Source of the DNA: an uncultured Clostridia bacterium
Lineage (GTDB): Bacteria; Bacillota; Clostridia; TANB77; CAG-508
DNA: 64,000 nt
Reading direction: 5' to 3'
Assembly: GCA_947631915.1 (NCBI GenBank)
Contig: CANRNC010000007.1
Coordinates: 1-64,000 of the forward strand
The notes under the pieces were generated by a model. The model did no database searches and was not told where the DNA came from. It saw only the letters and a program-made list of their open reading frames with translations. Below are positions 23,069 through 33,668 of the stretch, one piece after another (the stretch's first letter is position 1; every line of letters starts with the position of its first letter). The translations under genes were made by a program, and so were the position numbers.

Positions 23069-23692
23069 CTATGCGTACACCTCCTCTAATTTCTTAACAG
23101 CATCAAGAGTAACAACTAACTTATTATACTTTAATAAATCATAAACATTTATTGTATTTACTAAAGTTGTTTTAACTCCTTCTATATTTCTTGCTGATTT
23201 TTGAACATTCTCATTTTTTTCAGGTAGCATTACAAGTGTTTTTCCTTCAAGTTTTAAATTGTTTAAAACAGCTACCATATTCTTTGTTTTTATCTCATCA
23301 AAAGATATTTTATCTACAACAGTTAATTGATTTTCTAATACTTTTGAACTTAATACAGATTTTATAGCAAGTTGTCTTTCTTTTTTATTAATTGTATATC
23401 TATATGAACGTGGTTTTGGTCCTAAAGCTATACCACCTTTAATCCATTGTGGTGCACGTATACTTCCTTGTCTAGCTCTACCTGTATCTTTTTGTCTCCA
23501 AGGTTTTCTACCACCGCCTCTAACTTCAGCTCTTGTCTTTGTGCTTTGTGTTCCTTGTCTTTGATTAGCCAAGTAATTAACAACTGCAGCTTGAACTAAT
23601 TCTTCATTTGGTTCTATTCCAAATATTTCTTCATTTAGTTCAACTTCACTTACTTTCTTACCTTTAATATCATATACATCTATTTTAGGCAT
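23069..23692 (-). CDS. rplD: 50S ribosomal protein L4
   Basis: ANQRQGTQSTKTRAEVRGGGRKPWRQKDTGRARQGSIRAPQW. Confidence 0.97.
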   Translation of the reverse strand: MPKIDVYDIKGKKVSEVELNEEIFGIEPNEELVQAAVVNYLANQRQGTQSTKTRAEVRGGGRKPWRQKDTGRARQGSIRAPQWIKGGIALGPKPRSYRYTINKKERQLAIKSVLSSKVLENQLTVVDKISFDEIKTKNMVAVLNNLKLEGKTLVMLPEKNENVQKSARNIEGVKTTLVNTINVYDLLKYNKLVVTLDAVKKLEEVYA

Positions 23693-23712
23693 TTCCTATT
23701 TCCTCCTTTCTA

Positions 23713-24348
23713 TTATTTACTGTTCTTTACAGTTCTTCTTATTTTTAATATTGCTCCTTTAGGTCCAGGTACACTACCTTTTACTAAAATTACATTCTTA
23801 TCAAGATCTACTTTTATAACATCTAAATTTTGTATTGTTACGGTTTGAACTCCCATATGTCCTGGAAGTTTTTTACCTTTAAATACTCTACCTGGTGTTG
23901 ATGTTGATCCCATTGAACCTGGTCTCCTATGATACATAGAACCATGTCCCATAGGTCCTCTTGATTGTCCATGACGTTTAATTACGCCTTGGAATCCCTT
24001 TCCTTTTGTAGTACCTTGAACATCTATTTTATCTCCAGCTTCAAAAACATCTACTTTAACTTCATTTCCTACTGTAGTATCTGCTACATCAGCAACTCTG
24101 AATTCTCTTAAATGTTTTTTGGGCATTAATTTTGCTTTAGTGAAATGACCTTTTTCTGGTTTATTGATTCTTTTTTCTTTTACATCACCATAACCTAATT
24201 GAATAGCATTATAACCGTCAGTTTCTATTGTTTTCACTTGTGCTACTATACATGGTCCGGCTTCAATTACTGTAACTGGAACAACTAATCCTTTTTCATC
24301 AAATATTTGTGTCATTCCAATCTTTTTACCTATAATTGCTTTTTCCAT
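23713..24348 (-). CDS. rplC: 50S ribosomal protein L3
   Basis: [33 protein letters not shown]. Confidence 0.97.
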   Translation of the reverse strand: MEKAIIGKKIGMTQIFDEKGLVVPVTVIEAGPCIVAQVKTIETDGYNAIQLGYGDVKEKRINKPEKGHFTKAKLMPKKHLREFRVADVADTTVGNEVKVDVFEAGDKIDVQGTTKGKGFQGVIKRHGQSRGPMGHGSMYHRRPGSMGSTSTPGRVFKGKKLPGHMGVQTVTIQNLDVIKVDLDKNVILVKGSVPGPKGAILKIRRTVKNSK

Positions 24349-24443
24349 TTTAATTTTCCTCCTTAACTATTGGCTGATACTAAATACCAGCATGGTTTCC
24401 TTTTAGTTTTTAAAAGTTCAAAAGGTAAAATCTCTTTATTTAA

Positions 24444-24773
24444 TTACAATTTCATTTCTATATCAACACCTGCTGGTAGTTCTAATTTCATTAAACTATC
24501 AATAGTTTTTTGTGTTGGATAAGCAATGTCGATAACTCTTTTATGTGTTCTCATTTCAAATTGTTCTCTTGAATCTTTGTCTTTATGAGGACAACGTAAA
24601 ACTGTTACCACTTCTTTTTTTGTTGGTAGTGGAATAGGTCCTGAAACTTTTGCTCCTGTTCTTCTAGCAGTATCTACTATTTTTTCAGCAGACTGATCTA
24701 GAACATCATGATCATAAGCCTTTAGTCTTATTCTAATTTTTTCACTACTTGTAACTTTGTTTGCAACTGCCAT
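24444..24773 (-). CDS. rpsJ: 30S ribosomal protein S10
   Basis: [68 protein letters not shown]. Confidence 0.97.
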   Translation of the reverse strand: MAVANKVTSSEKIRIRLKAYDHDVLDQSAEKIVDTARRTGAKVSGPIPLPTKKEVVTVLRCPHKDKDSREQFEMRTHKRVIDIAYPTQKTIDSLMKLELPAGVDIEMKL

Positions 24774-24799
24774 AGTAATTTTCCCTCCTTCTTTATTTT

Positions 24800-25110
24800 T
24801 TGACCTTACGAAATTGCTAACTCTTTATAAGTTTCTATATCTAAAGCATCTAAATAATTGATCAAGTATAAGGAAATTAAGCAATTCCGTTAAATTATTA
24901 CGGCAAGTTTTAAAACGCTTCCTGGTGTTTCCTATGCTACCATTTTTTAATCCCAAGCATTATACTATTTTTCTTGGGATAAGCATTTTTATTTCTAAAA
25001 CTTATCGCCTGGTCTAAGCCACGACATACTCCACAGAAGTTCCCTCCAAACATTTCTATATAAACTGTTTGTAGCCACATTCTGTTTCATCGCGAATTTA
25101 CAACTTCTAT
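24800..25110 (-). promoter_or_regulatory. Candidate structured leader of the S10 operon
   Basis: About 300-nt non-coding, locally GC-richer region upstream of rpsJ with inverted repeats (e.g. atcccaag...cttgggat). Confidence 0.35.
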
Positions 25111-25251
25111 ATTATACAACGCTTATATCCGTATGTCAAGCCTTTTTTTCATTTTTGTATTTTTTTGCTATATTTTATGTATTAGTTATGTGTATAAGAT
25201 AAAATTAATCTCTAAATTCCTTTAATTCCTAGGTTAATATACCTTTTAAAT

Positions 25252-25280
25252 TTGATTATTAAGCCAATTTATGATATAAT
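25252..25280 (+). promoter_or_regulatory. Sigma-A-type promoter for the 25351..25773 gene
   Basis: TTGATT (25252) - 17 bp - TATAAT (25275). Confidence 0.6.
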
Positions 25281-25350
25281 TATATTGTAGTAGGCAAATA
25301 ACCGATTGAGTTGCCATTAACCTATAAAATGGCATGGAGGTAATCTAAAA

Positions 25351-25773
25351 ATGGAGACAATGACTCCACCAATTACAAATGAAGAAAGTGGAATTCTATT
25401 TGAATACACTTTCCAATTACGGAAAAAGGCGCCTGACCTTGCATCAATATTATCTTGTATTAACAAATTACAGGATACACCTCATTATGAGCTTCTTTTT
25501 AGTTTAATAGCAGAAAATAATAGAGTTTTTTCTATTAAATCATATGAGAACTCCTCTGAACATCCAACACTGGAGTTCAATCGTAAGTTGAAAAAGGTCA
25601 CTAACGAGGTAAAAATGGCTGTTACAAAATTAAATTTTGCGGCAGCTCATGATGCAAAAATCGTATTAGGGGCAGATGAAACCGAAACTCTTGTTACCGT
25701 TACTGTCTTTGCTCCAAAGAATCAGCGCCATACAACTACTATTGTCGAGAACTTTAAGTTTATGCAACAGTAG
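25351..25773 (+). CDS. Orphan protein of unknown function (140 aa), atypical codon usage
   Basis: ORF with RBS (atggaggtaat), own promoter and terminator; contains in-frame CGG at 25420..25422 and CGC/CGT codons unlike its neighbours. Confidence 0.7.
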   Translation: METMTPPITNEESGILFEYTFQLRKKAPDLASILSCINKLQDTPHYELLFSLIAENNRVFSIKSYENSSEHPTLEFNRKLKKVTNEVKMAVTKLNFAAAHDAKIVLGADETETLVTVTVFAPKNQRHTTTIVENFKFMQQ

Positions 25774-25779
25774 ACCATC

Positions 25780-25812
25780 CCCCAAATCAGGCTTAGCCTG
25801 TTTGGGGAATTT
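25780..25812 (+). terminator. Hairpin terminator
   Basis: ccccaaatcaggcttagcctgtttgggg aattttt. Confidence 0.75.
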
Positions 25813-25884
25813 TTAACAATCAAAAAAAAATCCAAGGGTCTAATGACCTTTAGATTTTGAAGATTTTTAATTCAAAATTATGAA

Positions 25885-25912
25885 AAGAGGTCATGAAAAT
25901 GACCTCTTTATT
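25885..25912. terminator. Hairpin terminator downstream of spoVG
   Basis: aagaggtcatgaaaatgacctcttta. Confidence 0.65.
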
Positions 25913-25914
25913 TA

Positions 25915-26187
25915 TTACTCAGCTGATTCTTCTGCATCAGGAGCTTCATAAGCTTCAAGTATTGCGCTTTGAATTTTTTCCCTTGTTTCAGGGTTGATTG
26001 GATGAGCTATATCCTTGAAATCTCCGTTTGGAGTTTTTCTGCTAGGCATAGCTATAAATAATCCGTTTTGACTTTCGATAACTTTGATATCGTGAATTAC
26101 GAATTCATTATCGAATGTTACAGAAGCAACAGCTTTCATTCTGTTTTCTGAATTTACTTTTCTTAAACGTACATCTGTTATTTGCAT
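25915..26187 (-). CDS. spoVG: Septation/sporulation RNA-binding regulator SpoVG
   Basis: [65 protein letters not shown]; start placed at MQITDV. Confidence 0.95.
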   Translation of the reverse strand: MQITDVRLRKVNSENRMKAVASVTFDNEFVIHDIKVIESQNGLFIAMPSRKTPNGDFKDIAHPINPETREKIQSAILEAYEAPDAEESAE

Positions 26188-26471
26188 TTTGTGCACCGCC
26201 TTCCAAAGTTTATTATGTTTGTACATATTAATTTTATGTACAATATTATTATTCGCCAAAAATATTTTTTTTCCTTCTTATTTTTTATATTTTTTTAAAA
26301 TTTTGTTAAATTGTTGTTGTATAAGTATTATATTTATTGTATATGAACAGTTACGATGTGTATTTAGTTTACAAATAATAATTTATCTTATTTTTCACAT
26401 ATTTTATTGAAAATTCATATAAAAAAGTATATAATAACTTTGTATTTTATTAAAGAGAGTGGGAATTAATC

Positions 26472-27857
26472 GTGAAAGATATTAGTACTTTTATCAAGTA
26501 TAAAAAAATTTACTTTATAGGTATTGGCGGTGTTAGTATGAGTGGTATAGCTCATACACTAAAGCATTTTGGATTTGATGTATCTGGTAGTGATGCAACA
26601 AATTCAGATACAATTAAGTTTCTTATTGATAGTGGTATACCTGTATATATTGGTACTAATCCTGAAAATATTAAAAAAGTAGATTTAGTAGTTTATACTG
26701 CTGCTATCTCTAAAGATAATCCTGAATTAGTAATGGCTAATCATCTTAATATTCCTACTATGGAACGTGCTGTTTTTTTAGGATTACTTACAAAATGTTT
26801 TAATGATACAATAACTATTTCTGGTACCCATGGAAAAACTACAACTACCTCTATGATTTCTCTTTGCTTCTTAAATGCAAAACTTGATCCTAGTATTCAA
26901 GTTGGAGCTTATTTAAAAAATATTTCTGGAAATTATATTGTAGGAAATAGCGATTATTTTATATTAGAAGCATGTGAATATGTAGAAAGTTTCTTACACT
27001 TCTTTCCTAAATCAGCTATTGTGCTAAATATTGATAATGATCATTTAGATTATTTTAAAAACATCGACAACATCGAAAATGCTTTTATCAAATACGTTAA
27101 ATTATTGCCTGATAATGGTTTACTTGTTACAAATGCTGATGATAAGCGTTGTTTAAATTTAATTAATTATGCTCAATGTAAAATTGTTACATATGGAATT
27201 GATAATCAGCAAGCTGACTTTATAGCTAAAAATATTGTTTTTGATGATAACGGTTTTCCTGAATTCGATGTTTATAGTCAAAACGAGTTTTATTCTCACA
27301 TAAAATTATCTGTCCCTGGAAAACATAATGTATTAAATGCATTAGCTTGTATATCAATGTGTAATTATTACAATATAAATTCTGAAATTATAAAATCTTC
27401 TTTATTAGAATTCACGGGAGCTAATAGAAGAATGGAATTTAAAGGAACATTTAATAAAAATATTTCCATTTTTGATGACTATGCACATCATCCAACTGAA
27501 ATAAAAGCTACCGCATTAGCATTGCAAAATAAAAAGTTTAATAAATCATGGGCTGTATTTCAACCTCATACATATAGTAGAACTAAAAATCTTTTAGATG
27601 ATTTTGCTAATGCTTTATTAAATTTCGATAATATAATTATCACAGATATATATGCAGCACGTGAAAAAGACACTCATAATATATCTTCTAAAGATTTAGC
27701 TGATAAAGTAAAATCTTTGGGGGCAAATGTTGAATATATATCTGATTTTAAAGATATTGTTTCTTATTTAAAGAAAAATGCTGAAGATAATGATATTGTT
27801 GTAACCATTGGTGCAGGTACTGTTACAGAAATTGGTCCAATGTTAATTGAAAATTAG
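26472..27857 (+). CDS. murC: UDP-N-acetylmuramate--L-alanine ligase
   Basis: IYFIGIGGVSMSGIAHTL; ISGTHGKTTTTSM; DDYAHHPTEI. Confidence 0.96.
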   Translation: MKDISTFIKYKKIYFIGIGGVSMSGIAHTLKHFGFDVSGSDATNSDTIKFLIDSGIPVYIGTNPENIKKVDLVVYTAAISKDNPELVMANHLNIPTMERAVFLGLLTKCFNDTITISGTHGKTTTTSMISLCFLNAKLDPSIQVGAYLKNISGNYIVGNSDYFILEACEYVESFLHFFPKSAIVLNIDNDHLDYFKNIDNIENAFIKYVKLLPDNGLLVTNADDKRCLNLINYAQCKIVTYGIDNQQADFIAKNIVFDDNGFPEFDVYSQNEFYSHIKLSVPGKHNVLNALACISMCNYYNINSEIIKSSLLEFTGANRRMEFKGTFNKNISIFDDYAHHPTEIKATALALQNKKFNKSWAVFQPHTYSRTKNLLDDFANALLNFDNIIITDIYAAREKDTHNISSKDLADKVKSLGANVEYISDFKDIVSYLKKNAEDNDIVVTIGAGTVTEIGPMLIEN

Positions 27858-27908
27858 AATAAAAGGAATAAATAATATTTTAATTATATTATCTATTCCT
27901 TTTATTCT
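27858..27908. terminator. Bidirectional hairpin terminator between murC and spoIVB
   Basis: agaataaaaggaata...tattccttttattct. Confidence 0.7.
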
Positions 27909-29152
27909 GTATTATTTAATTGTTTTATCATAATATCTGAAAACACAGCATATCCCTGTTTAGGATTTTGAACTAAAACATGTGTTAGAGCTCCTATAAG
28001 TTTTCCATTTTGTATTATAGGACTACCACTCATTCCTTGTACTATTCCACCGGTCTTTTCTAATAATCTTTCATCTTTTATAGTTAATAACATACTTTTA
28101 TTATTTGAATTGTTATTTAAGTATATTTTTTCTATCTCTACAGCATATTCTTCTACTTTGCCATTATCTAACGCACACATTAACGTTGCTTCCCCAGTCT
28201 GTATTTCATTTCTTAATGCTATTTTCATTGTTTTTGATGCATCTATGCCCAATTCATTTTCATTATATAATTCTCCATAAACCCCATAATAAGTATTTTT
28301 TGAAATTGTCCCTATCTCCTTCTGTTCTTCCACTATTCCTTGTATTCTACCCGTCTTTCCATTTTCTGCCTTTACTATAGCAACAATATCCGTATTAGTT
28401 ATTTTTCCATCTGATATATCTATTAATTCTTCAGTATCGATATCTAAAATCCCATGACCTAGCATTGCGATTTTTCCAGTATTTTCATCATAGAATGTTG
28501 CTGTTCCTACACCAGCTGCTGTATCTCTAACCCATAATCCTACTTTATAATTATTTGTATCTGTTTCTACCGGTGTTATATTTGTTTCTAAAACTTTACT
28601 ATTATGAATATAAGTAATTTTAATTTCTCTTCCTTTTGAATCATTTATATAACTTATCATTTCTTCAGTAGACGCTATGTCTTTATCATTTATCTTTGTT
28701 ATTGTATCTCCTTCTTCTATTCCTGTATTTTCATAAGGTCTATATACTTTGTTATTTTCTCCATAAATTTCAGACATTCCTACAACTAGTACCCCTTTTG
28801 TATATAGTTTCATCCCTATTAAATCACCTAATGGTATGACTTCAATATCTTGTATTACATTTACTGATACTTCTTTTACTGGTATTCCAAATAAACTTAT
28901 TCCTATATTAACAACTTCTTCAGTATCAGGATGATCCGGAGTAGACGTTTGTATTGTTTGTTCAATATCTTCAGCATTATCATTATTATACACTTCTAGC
29001 GTTTTTACACTCATTCCAAATATAGTGTTTATATCTAATTCTTCTTCTTTAAATAATATTATACTATCTGGAATATTTGTTATATCACTTACATATATCA
29101 ATGCTATTAATAAGATACTTATTAATACCGATATAAAAACTCTTTTCTTCAT
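27902..29152 (-). CDS. spoIVB: SpoIVB-type serine peptidase (PDZ + S55)
   Basis: PDZ segment GIEEGDTITKINDKDI; GHGILDIDTEELIDISDGKI; QGMSGSPIIQNGKLIGALTHVLV. Confidence 0.92.
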   Translation of the reverse strand: MKKRVFISVLISILLIALIYVSDITNIPDSIILFKEEELDINTIFGMSVKTLEVYNNDNAEDIEQTIQTSTPDHPDTEEVVNIGISLFGIPVKEVSVNVIQDIEVIPLGDLIGMKLYTKGVLVVGMSEIYGENNKVYRPYENTGIEEGDTITKINDKDIASTEEMISYINDSKGREIKITYIHNSKVLETNITPVETDTNNYKVGLWVRDTAAGVGTATFYDENTGKIAMLGHGILDIDTEELIDISDGKITNTDIVAIVKAENGKTGRIQGIVEEQKEIGTISKNTYYGVYGELYNENELGIDASKTMKIALRNEIQTGEATLMCALDNGKVEEYAVEIEKIYLNNNSNNKSMLLTIKDERLLEKTGGIVQGMSGSPIIQNGKLIGALTHVLVQNPKQGYAVFSDIMIKQLNNTE

Positions 29153-29201
29153 ATGATTACCTCTTTAATATGATAACCATATATTTTTGATTTTAAACAT
29201 T

Positions 29202-29909
29202 TTATTGTGAAATTCTTTGTATTAGTGCTTTTTCTATCTTGTCTTTCATTGTGTATTTATACATCAATTCTTCTCCATAGAGTTCCATAAGAGATTCATA
29301 TGTATCTCCATTTTCTAATCTACTAGAAAAATAATCCTCCACATCATGCTTTGTAATAGTAATATTCAATGACTTTGCTAGAGCTTGATAAACCAAATCC
29401 TTTTTTACACTTTCCTCATAGTATTTAGTATTCTCTTCTATAAATTTCTGATAACTATCATATCCATATACCTTTTTTATATATTCATCTAATGTCACTT
29501 TTTCTGAATCTGCTCCTGATTTTATATCATTATACACATCTCCATAATATCCATTTAATAATTTTATAGGAATTTCAACTTCAGAATTTTCTACTATTTT
29601 ATCAAGAATTGTATTTATTTGTCCCTCTTCATCAGAATCAATCTTGTATTCTAAATAATCTTTAGGTAATTTCACATATTTACTTATATCAATATTAATT
29701 AAACCTTCTTTATAATAGTCATAATATGAAGTTTCTCCATTATCATATCTTATAGTTTCTTCCTGCTCCACACTTCCAATATTTCCTTCATTTATTATAC
29801 TATCATCTTTATTTTTCAAATTTAAAATAACTATTAAAACTGTAGTTATTATAATTAGTATTAATAAAATTATTAATAAAACTATGTTAGTCTTTTTTTT
29901 CATGCACAT
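29202..29909 (-). CDS. Membrane-anchored trigger-factor C-terminal-domain-like (SurA/TF-like) protein
   Basis: N-terminal TM; VTLDEYIKKVYGYDSYQKFIEENTKYYEESVKKDLVYQALAKSLNITITKHDVEDYF pattern. Confidence 0.6.
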   Translation of the reverse strand: MCMKKKTNIVLLIILLILIIITTVLIVILNLKNKDDSIINEGNIGSVEQEETIRYDNGETSYYDYYKEGLINIDISKYVKLPKDYLEYKIDSDEEGQINTILDKIVENSEVEIPIKLLNGYYGDVYNDIKSGADSEKVTLDEYIKKVYGYDSYQKFIEENTKYYEESVKKDLVYQALAKSLNITITKHDVEDYFSSRLENGDTYESLMELYGEELMYKYTMKDKIEKALIQRISQ

Positions 29910-29973
29910 TACTCCTTTTTTATTTGCCTAAAAATACAAAGATAGGTTGAAAATAATTTTCAACCTATTTCTC

Positions 29974-30492
29974 TTATCCATCTACTGTTACTACTCCTGA
30001 AGACTTTGCTGTTATAGTATTGGAACTATTTCCTGTTACTCTATAAAAGAAACTTTTTAATACTTCTGATAATGTTTGATTACTATTTACTACACTTGCT
30101 GAAAACATATCTCCTTGCTTTAAATGTATTGTGCCACTATCAAGTTCATCTAAAATTTGCGTCGTATAAATTGAATAATATGTGTTTTCTCCTATTATTT
30201 GTTGATTAGCATTTGCTGACTTTTTACTTGGATTTTCATCTAATCGTTTTAGTTCCAACTCTATTGTATAAGTATTCCCTGTAGCATTAATCGTTTGTAA
30301 AAAATCAGAATAATTATCTTCTGTAATTTTTCCTGTTGTTCTTACTTCATCGACAAAATCCACAGTAGCAGTTTGAACTGCTACTTGTGATATATCATCT
30401 GTTCTATCAGCTAAAGTTATCATTGGAAATACAAATAGTAATATTGCTGCTAGGATAATTGTTACAATTGTAATTAAAGAATCTCCTGCCAT
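29974..30492 (-). CDS. Pseudopilin-like single-TM protein of the Tad-like locus
   Basis: MAGDSLITIVTIILAAILLFVFPMITLADRTDD; paralog of 7505..8069. Confidence 0.6.
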   Translation of the reverse strand: MAGDSLITIVTIILAAILLFVFPMITLADRTDDISQVAVQTATVDFVDEVRTTGKITEDNYSDFLQTINATGNTYTIELELKRLDENPSKKSANANQQIIGENTYYSIYTTQILDELDSGTIHLKQGDMFSASVVNSNQTLSEVLKSFFYRVTGNSSNTITAKSSGVVTVDG

Positions 30493-30556
30493 TTAAAATT
30501 ACATCCTTTCATAAATTAAATATACTAAATATTATCTTAATTTTGTAAGTTTTATC

Positions 30557-31396
30557 CTATGAATTCTTCACATAAATTATTTCTCTTTTTTTAGTATAAC
30601 GAATTGTTCCATAAAGTAATAATCCTGTATTTTCCCCCTGCTCATCCTCAATATATTCATTTCTATCAATTTGTACAATATACTCCGTAAAAATTGAATT
30701 GTCGCCATACTTTGATAATAATCCACTACCACTACATACAGCTCTATGTTTACCTGCTATATAGTTTACATCGCTTTCATTTACTCCAGGGCTTCTTAAA
30801 CTAAAATTAGTTGACCCACCATATATATCACAATTTATTCTTTGAGTTATATTATTATTTTGATATGTATTAGAAATTAACCATGAAGTATATACAGGGT
30901 CTTTTCCTGTCGAATCACCTGTTGAATAAATGTTTTTTATTAAAGTATCAACACTTGTTATTTCATTAACATTTGCTTTTGCAATTATGTAATCATTTAA
31001 ATAATTTTTAATTTCTTCTTTTATTGCTGTGCTTTTCTCTTTCTGACTTGCTGAAGCACTTGCAAATCTCGTCTCTGACCATAAACAACTTGATACTTGA
31101 GATTCTGTATCTAAATCAAATCTTGCTACAATTTCTCCATTATCTATTATTGTGACACCATAACCTTCTTGAGCATATCTATATATTGTTGGAATTATTT
31201 CCTGAAAAGTAACTTTTCTATTAGCTCCATCTATTTCATATGAATTATAATCCATGTATGTATTTTTATCTATCGCTGTAAATACTGCATCTGCAGTATC
31301 TTTTGCAAGTGCTGTCATTCGGAAAAGTACAGTTAATGCTATGGCAAATACAGTTACTGCAAAGAACATTTTTAAAACATCTGCTACATTTTCCAT
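30557..31396 (-). CDS. Pseudopilin-like protein (MENVADVL N-terminus)
   Basis: Short N-terminus plus long hydrophobic helix then soluble domain; in pilin cluster. Confidence 0.6.
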   Translation of the reverse strand: MENVADVLKMFFAVTVFAIALTVLFRMTALAKDTADAVFTAIDKNTYMDYNSYEIDGANRKVTFQEIIPTIYRYAQEGYGVTIIDNGEIVARFDLDTESQVSSCLWSETRFASASASQKEKSTAIKEEIKNYLNDYIIAKANVNEITSVDTLIKNIYSTGDSTGKDPVYTSWLISNTYQNNNITQRINCDIYGGSTNFSLRSPGVNESDVNYIAGKHRAVCSGSGLLSKYGDNSIFTEYIVQIDRNEYIEDEQGENTGLLLYGTIRYTKKREIIYVKNS

Positions 31397-31424
31397 TTGA
31401 CACCATCCCTATATATACATCATA

Positions 31425-31859
31425 TTATTTAACTCTAGTTATTTCCATTTCAGTTATGTATCCTAAACTGTCTTTTGCACTTACTAATATATTATATCTT
31501 GCTGAACCAATTACTGATGCTGCTTGTTTTGTAATCTCTGTTGAATCACTAATTGCCTCTGCTGCTTCAGTAGCTTCAGTTGAAAGACTTAGTTTAACTG
31601 ATATTGTATGACCACTAGTATTTGTAGAGTTGTTTGTAGATAATAATCCTAATAAAGTTTTTACAGAAGTTCCTTTTTGAGTTCCTTGATAATTTTCAAA
31701 TTGTGAGTTAAATGCTGTGACAGCTTGACTACTTGTAATGTCATCAACATCTCCTGTAAGACCAGAAGCTGATTGTACTATCATCATACCTACACTAATT
31801 AATACTATAACAATTAAAACAGCTCCTGCTATTAATAAAGCTTTTGATGCGTTTTCCAT
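31425..31859 (-). CDS. Pseudopilin, MENASKALL family
   Basis: MENASKALLIAGAVLIVIVLISVGMMIVQSASG. Confidence 0.65.
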   Translation of the reverse strand: MENASKALLIAGAVLIVIVLISVGMMIVQSASGLTGDVDDITSSQAVTAFNSQFENYQGTQKGTSVKTLLGLLSTNNSTNTSGHTISVKLSLSTEATEAAEAISDSTEITKQAASVIGSARYNILVSAKDSLGYITEMEITRVK

Positions 31860-31979
31860 ATTATTTCCTCCTTTGAATATGTTTATTTTTATAATTTATT
31901 CTTCATAAATCAACATTAAAATCTATTCTTTTATTATTATCGCATAAGTTAAATTCAAAGTCAATAGTAATTTTTGGTT

Positions 31980-32423
31980 TTATGCATTTAATTCGAATAC
32001 TATTTTATTAACTCTTCCATAAGAATTGTAATTTATTTCTACACATTTAAATTCTAATAAATTAAAATTTCTAACAAATCTTTCTATTCCTAAAGAACTT
32101 ATAGTTTCCATCGCATGTGTTATCATTACATCTTCATTTTCTGAACTTAACATCTTTATTTCTACTCTTATGCAATACTTATCATCGTCTATATAGATTC
32201 CATTTTCATCTTTTTCAATATTATATTTTTCATTATTATCAATTGCATAATTCATTAGTGAACCAATATTAGTCCCATATGTGCTTTGATCTTTATATTG
32301 TTCAAATTCTAAATTAAATTGCTTTACTTTGTTCCTATCTTCCTTATATTCATTTATCAAAACAATCAGTGGTGCTATAATAACAATTACGAAAATAATT
32401 AGTAAAATTATTCCTTTTTTCAT
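31980..32423 (-). CDS. Pseudopilin-like membrane protein
   Basis: N-terminal TM; FNLEFEQYKDQSTYGTNIGSLMNYAIDNNEKY resembles sibling pilins (FNKPLLAFNKTAMYGTDVISVLNLAISNNKIY). Confidence 0.6.
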   Translation of the reverse strand: MKKGIILLIIFVIVIIAPLIVLINEYKEDRNKVKQFNLEFEQYKDQSTYGTNIGSLMNYAIDNNEKYNIEKDENGIYIDDDKYCIRVEIKMLSSENEDVMITHAMETISSLGIERFVRNFNLLEFKCVEINYNSYGRVNKIVFELNA

Positions 32424-32448
32424 AATTCTTCCTTTCTAGTAATAATGC

Positions 32449-32952
32449 CTAATCATCTCTTTCTCCCTGAATTTGGATTGTAATCCTTGATACTCTGCCT
32501 GATTTATCATCTGTTTCAACTTTGCAAGAAAATTTATATTCTTTATTCGATGCTTGAGTTGGATTTCCTCTAAGTTTATATGTGTCTAAAAAATTTTCTC
32601 TATTAAATTCTGGTATTGCTGTCTGTGTAGAGTATATTATTCCTCCACTTCTATCCAATATATATAATTCAATTTTTTCGCTATCAATAGCTGTTGTACG
32701 ATTCCAATTTAGTGTTTGTTCTGTCAAAGTTACTACATCCTCGGCATATATATAATTTGCTTCATCGCCTGTTGCAGTCGCATATTTTGTATATTGTGTA
32801 TTAAATATAAGTATTTTTTGACGTTGATCTCTTCCTTGATAATCTTCTGCAAAAGTATATATTCTATCAAAGGTATATGCCATTATACTAAGAATAATTA
32901 TACCAATCAATACTTCTCCAGCCATTAATAATGCTTTTGACGCATTTTCCAT
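32449..32952 (-). CDS. Pseudopilin, MENASKALL family
   Basis: MENASKALLMAGEVLIGIIILSIMAYTFDRIYTF; FNTQYTKYATA. Confidence 0.65.
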   Translation of the reverse strand: MENASKALLMAGEVLIGIIILSIMAYTFDRIYTFAEDYQGRDQRQKILIFNTQYTKYATATGDEANYIYAEDVVTLTEQTLNWNRTTAIDSEKIELYILDRSGGIIYSTQTAIPEFNRENFLDTYKLRGNPTQASNKEYKFSCKVETDDKSGRVSRITIQIQGERDD

Positions 32953-33626
32953 TAGCTATTTCCCCCATATACTGATTCTTGAATTTGTTCAAAATTAAGA
33001 GCTTTAATTCTGCCAGATGCATCATGTTCCACCCTTGAACACTTAAATGTTTTTCGTTTAAAATCTGCAATTCCTGAATATGTGATTGTATATTTTGTTG
33101 CAATTGCTCCTTTAGTATTAATTATTGTTTTTGTTTCTTCAGATCTACTTGCTGTCCTTAAGAATTCTGTTATTGGTTCAAGATTACTACTTAAGCTATA
33201 TTCATGATTAATTTCAAAAGCAAATCTACTTGCTCCATATAAAGATGTATCTTTAGTCAATAAAGCACTATTGTATGTTGCTTTTTGCTCATCTAATGTA
33301 TATTCATATACTGTATCTTGTATTGAATCTTTAGTTAATTTAAATGATATATCTACATAAAGTTCTTCTCCGGCTTTTGCTTTATATATTTTGTTATTAC
33401 TTATTGCTAAATTTAAAACAGAAATTACATCAGTCCCATACATAGCAGTTTTATTAAATGCTAATAATGGTTTATTAAAATCATTTATTTCTTCTAATAA
33501 TTCTGCATCTGCTTTTGATTGTGCCATATTAGTTATACTAGAGTATCCATATATAAATGCAGAAATGACTATTATTGCTAAAAGTATCCCTCCTGCCATT
33601 AGCAAAGCTGTTGATGCATTTTCCAT
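32952..33626 (-). CDS. Pseudopilin, MENASTALL family
   Basis: MENASTALLMAGGILLAIIVISAFIYGYSSI; FNKPLLAFNKTAMYGTDV. Confidence 0.65.
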   Translation of the reverse strand: MENASTALLMAGGILLAIIVISAFIYGYSSITNMAQSKADAELLEEINDFNKPLLAFNKTAMYGTDVISVLNLAISNNKIYKAKAGEELYVDISFKLTKDSIQDTVYEYTLDEQKATYNSALLTKDTSLYGASRFAFEINHEYSLSSNLEPITEFLRTASRSEETKTIINTKGAIATKYTITYSGIADFKRKTFKCSRVEHDASGRIKALNFEQIQESVYGGNS

Positions 33627-33668
33627 AAAACTCTCCTCCTCTTCAGCACAATCTATATTTATTGTTTT

